From: JAVBKX01 sp031553835 | GTDB taxonomy: Bacteria; Bacteroidota; Bacteroidia; Bacteroidales; Azobacteroidaceae | NCBI GenBank assembly: GCA_031553835.1 | Contig: JAVBKX010000043.1 | Location: forward strand, 1-41,909 | Length of the DNA: 41,909 nt | Direction: 5' to 3' | In this document: piece after piece, positions 7,879-17,091 of the stretch | Layout of the letters: the number at the start of each line of letters is the position of its first letter | How positions within the stretch are numbered: the first letter of the stretch is position 1 | The notes under the pieces: generated by a model | The model's database searches: none | What the model saw: the letters and a program-made list of their open reading frames with translations, nothing else | Told to the model about the DNA's origin: nothing | Program-made: the position numbers and the translations under genes

Positions 7879-10800
7879 TTAAAAGGATACTTTAATATCG
7901 AATCCGAAAGTAGTGCAAGGCGGCATTGAGCCAGATTCCATTCCCTGACCATTCCCGGCATTCAGCGCTGCTTCGGGGTCGATACCCTTTGGGGTATTCT
8001 GATAAAGAACCCACAAATTACGTCCAACCACGGAAACACGGGCGTTGGTCATTTTAATTTTGGAAATCAATGATTTCGGCAAATTGTAACCAATGCTCAA
8101 TTCGCGCAACTTGACGAAAGAGGCGTCGTAAGTTACTTCACTACAAAAATTATCGGCGTAGTAACCAACATTTCCCGGCCATAAGTAACCATGAAATTCC
8201 TGAGGTACATAATTCGGATCGTTCTGATTCATATCACTAATATTGTCGTATTGAGTCGCATCGTAGATATATGTATTGGGAATAAGCGTTCCGCCCCACA
8301 CATCGTCGGCTCCACCCGATTCGCCCATGATAACTGTTCGTTGCCAAAATGCTTCTCTTTCTTTCTCATCGCCGGCAATCAATCCGTTGCGAATTGCCTG
8401 ACGCATAGTTCCGGAATAAAGTTTTCCTCCTTTTTTCATATCAATCAAAAGATAAGCATCGAAATTTTTATATTTAAACCGGTTGGCGATACTGAACATA
8501 AAATCGGGGTTGAAGTTTCCCAAATATTCATATTCGGATTTTACCGGAGAACCGTCGGCATATACCATTTTACGTCCCTGCTGATCGGTTACCCATTTGG
8601 AACCATACATCGAACCGTATGGCAATCCTACCCTAAGTACATTATAGAAGTCGAAAATCTGACCCAGTTGGATTTGGTCCAATCCTTTCACCATACTTTT
8701 GATTTCGGAATCATTCTTTGAGTAGTTGAAATCCAGGAACCATTGGTATTCTTTCGCTTTTACAGGCGTGGTGTTGACGCTGACTTCCCATCCGCTGTTT
8801 TGTATTTCCCCGGCATTAAACCAACGTCTTCCATAACCCGATGAATAAGACATATCGGCTTCTACAATCTGGTCAAATGAATTAGATTGATAATAGGTAA
8901 TGTCGAAATTCAAGCGGCTATTGAGTAAACGTATATCTGCACCAAATTCATACGAACGTGTGCGTTCAGGCTTCAGAGAAGGATTAGCCAAGGACCCCGG
9001 TAAAGATGCGTATTTATATCCTCCGAAAATATTATCGCTGGAGAGATTTAAGTAAGACTTCAAGCGATAAGGATCAGTATCATTACCCACCTGTGCGTAA
9101 GAAGCACGTAATTTTCCATAGAATTTATCAGAAGGAATTCCCAACATTTCTGTAGGTAACCACGATACTCCGACGGAGGGATAAAAATATGAATTATTGC
9201 CTGCAGGTAAGGTGGAACTCCAGTCATTACGTCCGGTTATATCCAGGTAAACAAAATCCCTGTAACCAAGCGACACAGATCCAAACAAACCATTTATACG
9301 TTTTTGTCCGCGAACATCTTCGTCCGAACGAGGAGGAGAGTCACTATTGCTGATATGCGCAAAACCCGGTTGTTTCAAAGATATTAAATCGGAATTAAGC
9401 CACGAGCCTTTGTAATCCAACTGCTGGCCACCCAACGTTGCTAAAACAGAAACATCGTTATTGAAGAAACGGTCATCAAAAATCAACGTCCAGTCCATTT
9501 GAGTATTGTCCTGAATATTGTATTGATGTCTATAATATCCTGCCGCATCACTACCACCGCCTAAGGCTCCCTTATTACGGTATTCCATCGCATAGGTACT
9601 GATATATTCCCGTCCGTATCTTACTTGAGCTTTCAAAGCAGGCAAAATTTGGTACACCAAATCAAAATTCGCAATAATGCGCATTCTTCTATCCTCATTG
9701 CTTGTTTCATTGATCGTCCAGTAAGGGTTGTGAATACCTCCGACTTTTACTCTTTCCGTTCCTTCCGGCGTTTTGTAATTTTGCAATTCACTCAAAGGCA
9801 TCGAGCGCGCCAGAATGGTGTACATATACAAGGGGTTGAAACCGCTTTGGTTGGCATAGCGACGATTTTCCGTATCGTCATCAATAAATGTTACTTTGGA
9901 GTCTAAAGTCAGATTTTTTACCAATGTATTGAAAAAACGCAGATTCAACGTATTTTTGTTGACCACGTTTTGCTTCTCCACCACGTCATCTGCCCGGAAA
10001 TTGGTTAACGACACACGGTAGTTATTATCCTTATTTCCTCCTTCAATATTGATATTATTGGTATAAGTAGAAGCTTTTTGATAGAAATCGTAAACATTGC
10101 CGGGTTGGGGAAGATATTGTTGTATCGTTCCATCAAACCCGATGTAAGGCATACCTAACATAGGACCTCCATTGGAACGGCCGCCCTGATCCGTATAAAT
10201 TTCTTCCATAATCGGAATACCCGGATATGGATAAGCGTTGCCTTCGGCATCGGCAATTGCCAACCAGCCGCTGCCATTACCGCCTACCATTCGATTCATG
10301 TGTCCCGCACCAAAAGAATTTTGAAACGCAGGCCACTGGGTAATGTAACGAAACATCGTATTGGAACTGATAGACACTTTGAAACGACTTTCCTTTGCCT
10401 TCCTGGTAGTAATGATGATTGCCCCGTTGGCAGCGCGCGAACCGTACAGGGCGGCAGCATTGGGGCCTTTTAAAACGTCAATACTTTCGATATCGTCGGG
10501 GTTAATGTCAGCTGCACCGTTACCCATGTCCAAACCTCCGTCCCTACCGGCGCTGACGCTACCATCTCTGTTGTCGATCGCCATACCATCCACCACAAAA
10601 AGCGGCTGGTTATTTCCTGTAAACGAACTGTTGCCACGAATAACAATACGAGCCGATCCGGTGGAACTGGGAGGTGGTGTAACCATCACACCCGCTATCT
10701 TACCGGCAAGTGACGAAACGATATTGGGATCACGTACTTCGGTAATCGTTTCGGCATTGACTCGCTGTTGAGCGACAGAAAGAGATTTATTAGGGCGACT

Positions 10801-11145
10801 AAGTCCCAATCCGGAAACCACTACTTCATTCAAAAGAGAAGAATTTTCTTCCATAACCACATCGTAAAAAGCATTGTTTCCAATGTTCACCGTTTTATTA
10901 TTCATTCCCAGGTAAGAAAATAATAACACCTTATCGCCAGGTTGAATCTGAATGGAGAAATTTCCATTTATATCGGTGACAGTACCCCGTTTTGCATCTT
11001 TCACCGAGACCGATACTCCTATTAACGGCTCGGATGTGGCGTCCTTCACCGTTCCTGTGATGATTTTCTGAGCAAACATGTTTGCGTTGAAGCACAAAAT
11101 GAATGCTACGCATAATAGTTTTCTTTTAAATAGCTTTCTTTTCAT
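7879..11145 (-). CDS. SusC/RagA-like TonB-dependent outer-membrane transporter
   Basis: 1088 residues from the ATG at 11145. The frame could be extended to a TTG at 11214, but 11145 starts a proper signal peptide (MKRKLFKRKLLCVAFILCF to FAQ), and 11214 would lie upstream of the promoter box. After the signal peptide comes a carboxypeptidase-D-regulatory-like domain (KIITGTVKDATSEPLIGVSV to about 105), then a TonB plug (LNEVVVSGLGLS; RIVIRGNSSF; DIESIDVLKGPNAAALYG; ANGAIIITTRKAK), then the long 22-strand barrel ending in FDIKVSF. It imports oligosaccharides across the outer membrane with the SusD-like partner, using TonB energy. It heads the second PUL operon, and its promoter carries the second TTAA array. 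Confidence 0.97.
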   Translation of the reverse strand: MKRKLFKRKLLCVAFILCFNANMFAQKIITGTVKDATSEPLIGVSVSVKDAKRGTVTDINGNFSIQIQPGDKVLLFSYLGMNNKTVNIGNNAFYDVVMEENSSLLNEVVVSGLGLSRPNKSLSVAQQRVNAETITEVRDPNIVSSLAGKIAGVMVTPPPSSTGSARIVIRGNSSFTGNNQPLFVVDGMAIDNRDGSVSAGRDGGLDMGNGAADINPDDIESIDVLKGPNAAALYGSRAANGAIIITTRKAKESRFKVSISSNTMFRYITQWPAFQNSFGAGHMNRMVGGNGSGWLAIADAEGNAYPYPGIPIMEEIYTDQGGRSNGGPMLGMPYIGFDGTIQQYLPQPGNVYDFYQKASTYTNNINIEGGNKDNNYRVSLTNFRADDVVEKQNVVNKNTLNLRFFNTLVKNLTLDSKVTFIDDDTENRRYANQSGFNPLYMYTILARSMPLSELQNYKTPEGTERVKVGGIHNPYWTINETSNEDRRMRIIANFDLVYQILPALKAQVRYGREYISTYAMEYRNKGALGGGSDAAGYYRHQYNIQDNTQMDWTLIFDDRFFNNDVSVLATLGGQQLDYKGSWLNSDLISLKQPGFAHISNSDSPPRSDEDVRGQKRINGLFGSVSLGYRDFVYLDITGRNDWSSTLPAGNNSYFYPSVGVSWLPTEMLGIPSDKFYGKLRASYAQVGNDTDPYRLKSYLNLSSDNIFGGYKYASLPGSLANPSLKPERTRSYEFGADIRLLNSRLNFDITYYQSNSFDQIVEADMSYSSGYGRRWFNAGEIQNSGWEVSVNTTPVKAKEYQWFLDFNYSKNDSEIKSMVKGLDQIQLGQIFDFYNVLRVGLPYGSMYGSKWVTDQQGRKMVYADGSPVKSEYEYLGNFNPDFMFSIANRFKYKNFDAYLLIDMKKGGKLYSGTMRQAIRNGLIAGDEKEREAFWQRTVIMGESGGADDVWGGTLIPNTYIYDATQYDNISDMNQNDPNYVPQEFHGYLWPGNVGYYADNFCSEVTYDASFVKLRELSIGYNLPKSLISKIKMTNARVSVVGRNLWVLYQNTPKGIDPEAALNAGNGQGMESGSMPPCTTFGFDIKVSF

Positions 11146-11173
11146 GTTGTTTTTCACGTTTTTATTACTGAAA

Positions 11174-11181
11174 CAAAAGTA
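11174..11181 (-). promoter_or_regulatory. -7 box (TACTTTTG) of the susC operon
   Basis: The minus strand reads TACTTTTG, matching the Bacteroidota -7 consensus TAnnTTTG, 28 bp before the SusC ATG. No TTG occurs at the normal -33 distance; that space is occupied by the TTAA array. A promoter without a -33 element is expected to need an activator. Confidence 0.75.
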
Positions 11182-11192
11182 TCTGCGCACAC

Positions 11193-11240
11193 TTAAAGAA
11201 TTCTTAATTTTCAATTAATTTTAGATTAATAATGGCTTAA
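11193..11240. promoter_or_regulatory. Five-copy 11-bp-phased TTAA operator upstream of susC
   Basis: TTAA occurs at 11193, 11204, 11215, 11226 and 11237, each exactly 11 bp after the last. The array begins 11 bp upstream of the -7 box (11182-11192 lie between). Its far end overlaps the stop codon of the upstream beta-helix gene (11237-11239). On the minus strand the units tend to AAATTAA. The layout is matched by the array at 17016-17063. I infer an activator operator with one winged-helix domain per helical turn; the divergent SARP-like regulator at 17140 is the main candidate. Confidence 0.8.
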
Positions 11241-14200
11241 TTTTGATTATTAATCAATTTCTTTTTATAAATATTTCCATTATTTTGAATGACTGCTATA
11301 TAAACTCCGGAAGCAAGATTGACAGATACCGACCGATCCAGTGTAAAAGATGGGACAACCAATTGTCCTGTAAGATTATAAATCCGGACCACCGATTCTC
11401 CAATCAATCCGTTTAAGTGTAATTGTCCTTGAGCAAACCAAACAGCAACATTGTCCCGGTTATCTTTAATTTTCGGTAAAGTAGCAGGCAAATCGGCTTG
11501 CATCACGCAAAATTCTGCGATGCGCCAAGAACTGGTGCCGGTACCGGTTTGCTCTACTCGAATGTAACGAGCTGTTTGTTGATCAAATGTCGTTTGCGTA
11601 AAATTATTTCCACTTGCCACTTGCGTCCAGGTTTCACCGTCTGTCGAAACGGATATTTTGACCGAAACAGGTTGGTAAGTGTTGGATCCGGCATCTAAAT
11701 AAATGCCTCTAAAAGTTTGATTTTCGAGCATGTCCACCATAAACCACTGTCCGGATTTTTGGCGTTCACTTAAGGTGGACCAACGGGTTGAAGCATCGCA
11801 ATCAAGAGCTTTTTGTGCGTCGTCATTGGAAGTTGAAGCTGTAGCAATCCAACCGGTGCGCGGAATAAAAGCGCCTGCATCGCAGGAAACGGAAGCGGAA
11901 AAACCAAGATTATTGAGCCACAATCCGCAGGCGTTCGTATCGACATTTCCGGGATTTACCAAGGAGGATTGAATGAAGAATTGCGGAGCGGAACCGCTTG
12001 TCAACAGCGAACTGATATTGTTGATATTTGTCCCGATAATATCAAAAGCAGCATTGGAATTTACGGAACCAAAGTTTTTTTGTCCCGGATTATCATAATT
12101 TCCAGCTTGCATTTCAATCGTTCCGCCCAGGATATCATTGGAAATATTTTGCGGTTGTCCCCAGAAATCGGCGCCGAAAAAGGTAACTTTACCTGCTAAG
12201 TTTGCGGTGGTTTGAATATAGCGGTTGTTCGCTTTGTATTCATCTTTCACTTCGCCTGGATTTCCCGGGGCGGTAGTCACGATTTGTGTATTGATAAAGT
12301 TGAAGCCTTTATCTCCGACTCCATTGATGTAGAAAGAATTCATTCCCTGATCGATTCCTTGTCCGAGGCAAATTCCGTTAGCGCCTGCATCCAGTGTAAA
12401 TCCGCGGTTGGAACCGAAATCGAAATTATTATACAACACCTGGTCTTCACAATTCTCCAAAACGAGGAAATACAGATTGTTCCAGCAATAAGCATAAGCC
12501 ATGTCATGTTCTTTTTTGTATTTATCCTTATCAGGTTGCAAGTTGTCCGGGGAATTGGGCCAGGCGCCGTATTTGGTTTCGCCACCCGAACCGTAAGCAA
12601 TCTGGTTGAACTGTGAATTGTAAATATGTCCTCCTTTGGAACCGCCGCCTACACGGATACCGGTTTTAAATACATGACCGGCCAGGTAATCCACAAAATG
12701 GTTGTCGCATTTATTGGTAAAAAGATCAACTCCCCGATAACAAGTGCGTAAAGCGACATTGACAATGTAAACGTCTTTGTTTCCGCGAATTGTATATGGA
12801 TAATGGTATATATCGCCGCCATTGCGTTCCGGTTCGGTGAGTAGCTGAACAACCTGTTCGGGATAATTCATCACTAAGCCTCGCAGACCGCTACCCGGTT
12901 CCATAGTAATGAAAGGAGCTGCATTTTCATCGCCTTTTCCGGCATAGATTTCCATTGTGCTGCCCGGCCCGGTCGGCAAACTCGGCACATCGACCGAACC
13001 TTTCAATTCCACTCCTGCCGGAATGGTAATCGGTTTACGGAAATTATAATGTCCCGGAGGTAAGAAAACAATGCCTCCGTCGTTTGCCTTCGCCTGATTC
13101 AATAAAGCTTGTAAAGCATCGGAATTATCGTCGGCGGTAGCATCTACGCCATTGGCTGCATCGGCCACATAAAAAGCGTTTCCGCCGGGTTTTTGTATAA
13201 AGTCGTATTGATTTTTATACGGAAACTTCGGCAAAGCGGTCATTTCTACCGGAGTGTGATCGATAATACATTTGTATATCGACACATTTTTTATCGACGC
13301 TTCTTTTTGAAAACGGTTTCCCGTAACGATCGCTCTTACATTCGCGCCTAAAATAATCTGGTCGGGATCGTTGTTGAAATCACAATTTACAATGGAAATC
13401 AATCCGCCGCGGACATCGACAGTTCCTTTGTTGATGGTATTCTGATTCAACAGAAGCTTGGTAGTGTTAGTAAGAGGTGCATAAATGGATGCGATTTTCG
13501 TATCAAATTGGCAACCTTGAATCTGAATCACGCCTTTGGGATTGTTATCCAAATAAAAACCATAATCGCAATTGGTAAATTTATAGTCATAAAACATCAT
13601 TCCGGCGCCGGCAACAGCGGCTGCATAAACACCGTATTTACAATCGATAAATTCCATTCCGTAATTATGTCCGTTGGGAGCGGTATAATTGCCGTTACCA
13701 TCTTTATTGTATGACAAATCCATGCGATAACCGATATTGTATCCTTCGGCTTTGACTTTACCAATAAATGACCAGTCGTTCCGGCGCATCACGACAGCCG
13801 TTCCGTTGTCGCGAATGTATTGCTTGTGAGGGCCATTCACCGACGGTGATCCCGGAAGTCCTGAACCCGCCCAGTAATCGGCGGAAAAATCGACATTGTC
13901 GATCCGTCCCACTTCGGCGATGTTGTCTATTTCAATACCACGCCGTAACGGCGTACCGTAAATGCCGTAGCAATTGGGAGCGCCACCACCGCTGCGGCGT
14001 GAGAAAATAACTCCGTCGAACGCATTCACCAAAGTGATATTGGAAGCTAATGTGTAGTCGTTTCCCCAATAACCTTGTTGTCCGAATAAAATGGCGGGCG
14101 GATAAGCCACAATATTGTTCGGATCCTGTTCGGGATACCATATATTAAGATCCCGTACGGCAGAAGAAGGCTGCATGATAATCAACGCCTGCGCTTCGTA

Positions 14201-14674
14201 TGCAGTTCCGGGATTACCGTTGGGAAGCAGCGTACAATCATGCCCTCGCGCATTAGGATTGTTTGCCATTAAAATTGTACCCTTAATAGATTGACCTTTT
14301 ACCGGTTTCTGCCAATCGCCACGAATGGTGACGCCTTTGGGTATATACAAAGTGCCTTGTATCAGGTATTTTCCTTCCGGAATATACAACACACCGCCAT
14401 TGGGAGTTCCATCTGCTTGTGTTCCTTTGTTAATTGTACGGGATCCTAGTTTGTCCAAACATTTCTGAAATAAGCTCGTTTGGTCAGTGTTTCCTGTAGG
14501 ATCAGCTCCTTCATCCAACACATTGATCCCTGATACAAATGCATCAGCAGTCGGATATTTAGGATTAACCAATTCCCATTTGATAACGGGAGTTTGCGAA
14601 TGGATTGTAAATGTTGCCATACATGCCAATACGCATAATCCAATCCATTTTTTCGTAAAAATTACATTTCTCAT
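11237..14674 (-). CDS. Giant secreted double beta-helix (pectate-lyase-3/GH55-like) protein with F5/8C and T9SS domains
   Basis: 1145 residues. The signal peptide ends near FTIHSQ (about 27). Two pectate-lyase-superfamily beta-helix starts are visible: about 50-125 (NVLDEGADPTGNTDQ, GGVLYIPEGKYLI, GVTIRG) and about 505-590 (DDNSDALQALL, GGIVFLPPGHYNF, GVELKG). Tandem helices of this kind resemble the GH55 fold. About 925-1070 is a discoidin/F5-8C (CBM32-like) module (ALDCDASTRWS, GQWFMVDM, ARYIRVEQTG). The last 70 residues form a sorting-type domain (VRIYNLTGQLV, LASGVYIAVI). No catalytic residues can be assigned, so glycosidase, lyase or binding roles all remain possible. It follows GH92 by 16 bp, so it is the second gene of operon 1. 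Its last codons carry part of the susC operator. Confidence 0.88.
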   Translation of the reverse strand: MRNVIFTKKWIGLCVLACMATFTIHSQTPVIKWELVNPKYPTADAFVSGINVLDEGADPTGNTDQTSLFQKCLDKLGSRTINKGTQADGTPNGGVLYIPEGKYLIQGTLYIPKGVTIRGDWQKPVKGQSIKGTILMANNPNARGHDCTLLPNGNPGTAYEAQALIIMQPSSAVRDLNIWYPEQDPNNIVAYPPAILFGQQGYWGNDYTLASNITLVNAFDGVIFSRRSGGGAPNCYGIYGTPLRRGIEIDNIAEVGRIDNVDFSADYWAGSGLPGSPSVNGPHKQYIRDNGTAVVMRRNDWSFIGKVKAEGYNIGYRMDLSYNKDGNGNYTAPNGHNYGMEFIDCKYGVYAAAVAGAGMMFYDYKFTNCDYGFYLDNNPKGVIQIQGCQFDTKIASIYAPLTNTTKLLLNQNTINKGTVDVRGGLISIVNCDFNNDPDQIILGANVRAIVTGNRFQKEASIKNVSIYKCIIDHTPVEMTALPKFPYKNQYDFIQKPGGNAFYVADAANGVDATADDNSDALQALLNQAKANDGGIVFLPPGHYNFRKPITIPAGVELKGSVDVPSLPTGPGSTMEIYAGKGDENAAPFITMEPGSGLRGLVMNYPEQVVQLLTEPERNGGDIYHYPYTIRGNKDVYIVNVALRTCYRGVDLFTNKCDNHFVDYLAGHVFKTGIRVGGGSKGGHIYNSQFNQIAYGSGGETKYGAWPNSPDNLQPDKDKYKKEHDMAYAYCWNNLYFLVLENCEDQVLYNNFDFGSNRGFTLDAGANGICLGQGIDQGMNSFYINGVGDKGFNFINTQIVTTAPGNPGEVKDEYKANNRYIQTTANLAGKVTFFGADFWGQPQNISNDILGGTIEMQAGNYDNPGQKNFGSVNSNAAFDIIGTNINNISSLLTSGSAPQFFIQSSLVNPGNVDTNACGLWLNNLGFSASVSCDAGAFIPRTGWIATASTSNDDAQKALDCDASTRWSTLSERQKSGQWFMVDMLENQTFRGIYLDAGSNTYQPVSVKISVSTDGETWTQVASGNNFTQTTFDQQTARYIRVEQTGTGTSSWRIAEFCVMQADLPATLPKIKDNRDNVAVWFAQGQLHLNGLIGESVVRIYNLTGQLVVPSFTLDRSVSVNLASGVYIAVIQNNGNIYKKKLINNQN

Positions 14675-14690
14675 GATATCGTTGTTTAGT

Positions 14691-16976
14691 TTATATTTTA
14701 TTTGCCTGATCCGTCATCTCAATCTCCAATACTCCTCCCTGCATCAAATCTTTGTGTGAAAAAAACAGGACGTCTAAATACTTGCCATTCAATTTGGCAG
14801 ATTTGATGTACTTGTTGACGGAACTGTTATTGATAACCCGGATAGTAAATGATTTTCCTTCATCCAAATAGATAGTAGTTTCGTCAAACAGCGGGCGACC
14901 GATAGAATAATAAGGTATTCCGGGACAATAAGAATAAAATCCCATGCTATTTAATATGTACCACGCCGACATTTGTCCGCAATCTTCATTTCCTGACAAA
15001 CCATCAGGATCATTGAAATATAAGGTTTGCAACACCTGGTCGACCAATTCCTGAGTTTTCCAGGGTTGTCCCATCACATTATACATGTGTATCGTCTGGT
15101 GACTGGGTTCATTGCCATGCGCATATTGACCGATCATCCCGGAAATATCGGCGGAAACATTCTCTCCGGCCAAATCTGAGCTGATAGAAAACAGAGAGTC
15201 GAGTTTTACGAGCAACGCTTCACGTCCTCCCATCAAATGCGCCAGGCCTTCCACATCTTGCGGTACAAACCAAAGCCATTGCCAGGCATTTCCTTCGCAA
15301 TAGTCATCATTGTTGTGATCGGAATGGGTCGGATCAAAAGGTTCGCGCCAGGCTCCATCCGACATTTTTCCCCGCATGAATCCGGTTTTCGGATCATAAT
15401 AATTCCGGTAGAGCTTGCTTAATTCTCCATAATATTTACAGTCTGCCTCATTTCCCAATGCTTTTGCAAATTGAGAAATCAACCAGTCATTATATGCATA
15501 TTCCAGTCCTTTGGCCACCGATTGTTTTTCTTTATCAGCCGGAATATAGCCTATCGTATTCTTGTAATATTTACTCATTGGCGCCAGCTTATCGTGCAAA
15601 ATATTCCGGTCTATGGTCGGAGACACATTCGCAGTATCATAGGAAGATGATTTTTTACAAGCTAAATACGCTTTTTCGACATCAAAATTATTTAACCCCT
15701 TCATATAAGCATCTACGATAACGGAAACCGAGTGGTAACCAATCATACAACCGGTATAATTGGAAGCAAGTTCCCACATCGGCAAGAGTCCGCCTTCATC
15801 GGATTTTCTGAGTAACGAGCGAATCATCGCTTCGTCTTCTACAGGTGTGATGATGGTATATAACGGATGTAATGCACGGAAAGTATCCCACAATGAAAAC
15901 ACAGAGTAATTTGTGTAATTTTCATCCCTGGCTATCTGATTATCCATTGTCCGGTAACGGCCATCTACATCAGAAGTAATTGTAGGTTCTAATGATGCAT
16001 GATATAGTGCCGTATAAAAAATGGTCTTTGCTTTTTCATCATTGGTTTTGACAGCAATTTTGTTTAAAGTTTTAGCCCATTCAGCAGTCGCATTCTTAAC
16101 GATTTCTTCAAAATTCCAATTTGTAATTTCTTGTGACACATTATTTTTGGCGCCTTCGCAATCTACAAATGAAATTCCTGCTTTCGATAATATTTTTTCA
16201 TTTTTTGATGTTGCCCCAAAATCTAAGTAAGCTCTTAAATCTTTTGCTTCTGTTTCTTTAGTATTTTCAATAATCGTGCCATTAGCTTCCAGTTTACAAG
16301 TAAATGGTTTTGAGAATTTGGCATAAAAAAAGACAAAGCGATTGGGCGCCCATCCTTGTACCTGCTTCATTCCCTGGATTTCAGTATCGCTGATTATTTT
16401 AATTTGAGCTGTAGCCACATGGCGATTATGCATCGTGGTGGTAAGATCGATAATCAATCCGGCATCCTCCGATGTTGGGAAAGTATATCGATGAAATCCG
16501 GCATGAGCGGTTGCCGTCAGTTCTGCTTTAATGTTATAACTTTCCAACACTACCGAATAATAGCCCGGATAAGCCGTTTCTCCCTGATGAGAAAATACAG
16601 AACCAAAACGAGGCTCCTGATCTTCTCCATTCGGCAATATTGCCTGTGGATTACCTGTTACAGGCAAAAACAGGATGTCTCCATAATCTCCGATCCCTGT
16701 GCCGCTCAAATGAGTGTGACTAAATCCAATCAATTTCGTATCATCGTAATGATATCCGGAACATGCATCCCAACCAGATATCCGGGTATCCGGGCTTAAT
16801 TGTACCAGTCCATGTGGCAACGCAACGCCCGGGTAAGTATGCCCGTGCCCTCCTGTTCCGATGAAAAGATTGACATAATCAGCCGGTGTTTTCTCCTGCT
16901 TTGTACAACCTGCCGATACCATTCCGAATACCACCAATCCAATAAGCGCTACTATTCCTTTTCCTGAATGTTTCAT
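14691..16976 (-). CDS. GH92 exo-alpha-mannosidase lipoprotein
   Basis: 761 residues, typical for the family. The lipobox has Cys24 (MVSAGC), followed by TKQEKTP without an acidic run, so a periplasm-facing location is plausible. GH92 signatures are clear: VNLFIGTGGHGHTYPG (about 34-50), GFSHTHLSGTG, the substrate-loop motif HGNEPSHQ (about 620-627), and GNEDCGQMSAWYILNSMGFY near the C-terminus. GH92 enzymes are calcium-dependent inverting exo-alpha-mannosidases acting on alpha-1,2, -1,3, -1,4 or -1,6 links; linkage cannot be read here. Together with the GH99-like endo-enzyme it argues for an alpha-mannan or mannose-rich glycan substrate. It is the first gene of operon 1, divergent from the membrane regulator, with its own TTAA-array promoter. 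Confidence 0.96.
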   Translation of the reverse strand: MKHSGKGIVALIGLVVFGMVSAGCTKQEKTPADYVNLFIGTGGHGHTYPGVALPHGLVQLSPDTRISGWDACSGYHYDDTKLIGFSHTHLSGTGIGDYGDILFLPVTGNPQAILPNGEDQEPRFGSVFSHQGETAYPGYYSVVLESYNIKAELTATAHAGFHRYTFPTSEDAGLIIDLTTTMHNRHVATAQIKIISDTEIQGMKQVQGWAPNRFVFFYAKFSKPFTCKLEANGTIIENTKETEAKDLRAYLDFGATSKNEKILSKAGISFVDCEGAKNNVSQEITNWNFEEIVKNATAEWAKTLNKIAVKTNDEKAKTIFYTALYHASLEPTITSDVDGRYRTMDNQIARDENYTNYSVFSLWDTFRALHPLYTIITPVEDEAMIRSLLRKSDEGGLLPMWELASNYTGCMIGYHSVSVIVDAYMKGLNNFDVEKAYLACKKSSSYDTANVSPTIDRNILHDKLAPMSKYYKNTIGYIPADKEKQSVAKGLEYAYNDWLISQFAKALGNEADCKYYGELSKLYRNYYDPKTGFMRGKMSDGAWREPFDPTHSDHNNDDYCEGNAWQWLWFVPQDVEGLAHLMGGREALLVKLDSLFSISSDLAGENVSADISGMIGQYAHGNEPSHQTIHMYNVMGQPWKTQELVDQVLQTLYFNDPDGLSGNEDCGQMSAWYILNSMGFYSYCPGIPYYSIGRPLFDETTIYLDEGKSFTIRVINNSSVNKYIKSAKLNGKYLDVLFFSHKDLMQGGVLEIEMTDQANKI

Positions 16977-16996
16977 AATATTTTATAATTTGCATT

Positions 16997-17004
16997 CAAA
17001 TTTA
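16997..17004 (-). promoter_or_regulatory. -7 box (TAAATTTG) of the GH92 operon
   Basis: The minus strand reads TAAATTTG (TAnnTTTG consensus), 20 bp before the GH92 ATG. No TTG lies at the -33 distance. The TTAA array starts 11 bp upstream of the box, the same gap as at the susC promoter. Confidence 0.72.
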
Positions 17005-17015
17005 GGAGCTGCGAC

Positions 17016-17063
17016 TTAATAAATAATTAAAATCGGATTAAATCGCGCTTAACTCTCACTTAA
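17016..17063. promoter_or_regulatory. Five-copy 11-bp-phased TTAA operator upstream of GH92
   Basis: TTAA occurs at 17016, 17027, 17038, 17049 and 17060, with an exact 11-bp period. The outermost 11-mer (TTAATATTGAT) matches the outermost unit at susC (TTAATTTTGAT) at 10 of 11 bases. The array lies between the GH92 -7 box (17004) and the regulator's promoter (17092-17119), so a bound protein could activate GH92 and also affect the regulator. The seven bases between cores are otherwise not conserved between the two arrays, so the similarity is not a simple sequence duplication. Confidence 0.8.
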
Positions 17064-17091
17064 TATTGATATTTACCATTAATTCATTGTG

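Noticed and set aside
11146..11214. Upstream start for SusC at 11214
   Set aside because: That codon is TTG, lies upstream of the -7 box, and would hide the signal peptide that begins at 11145.
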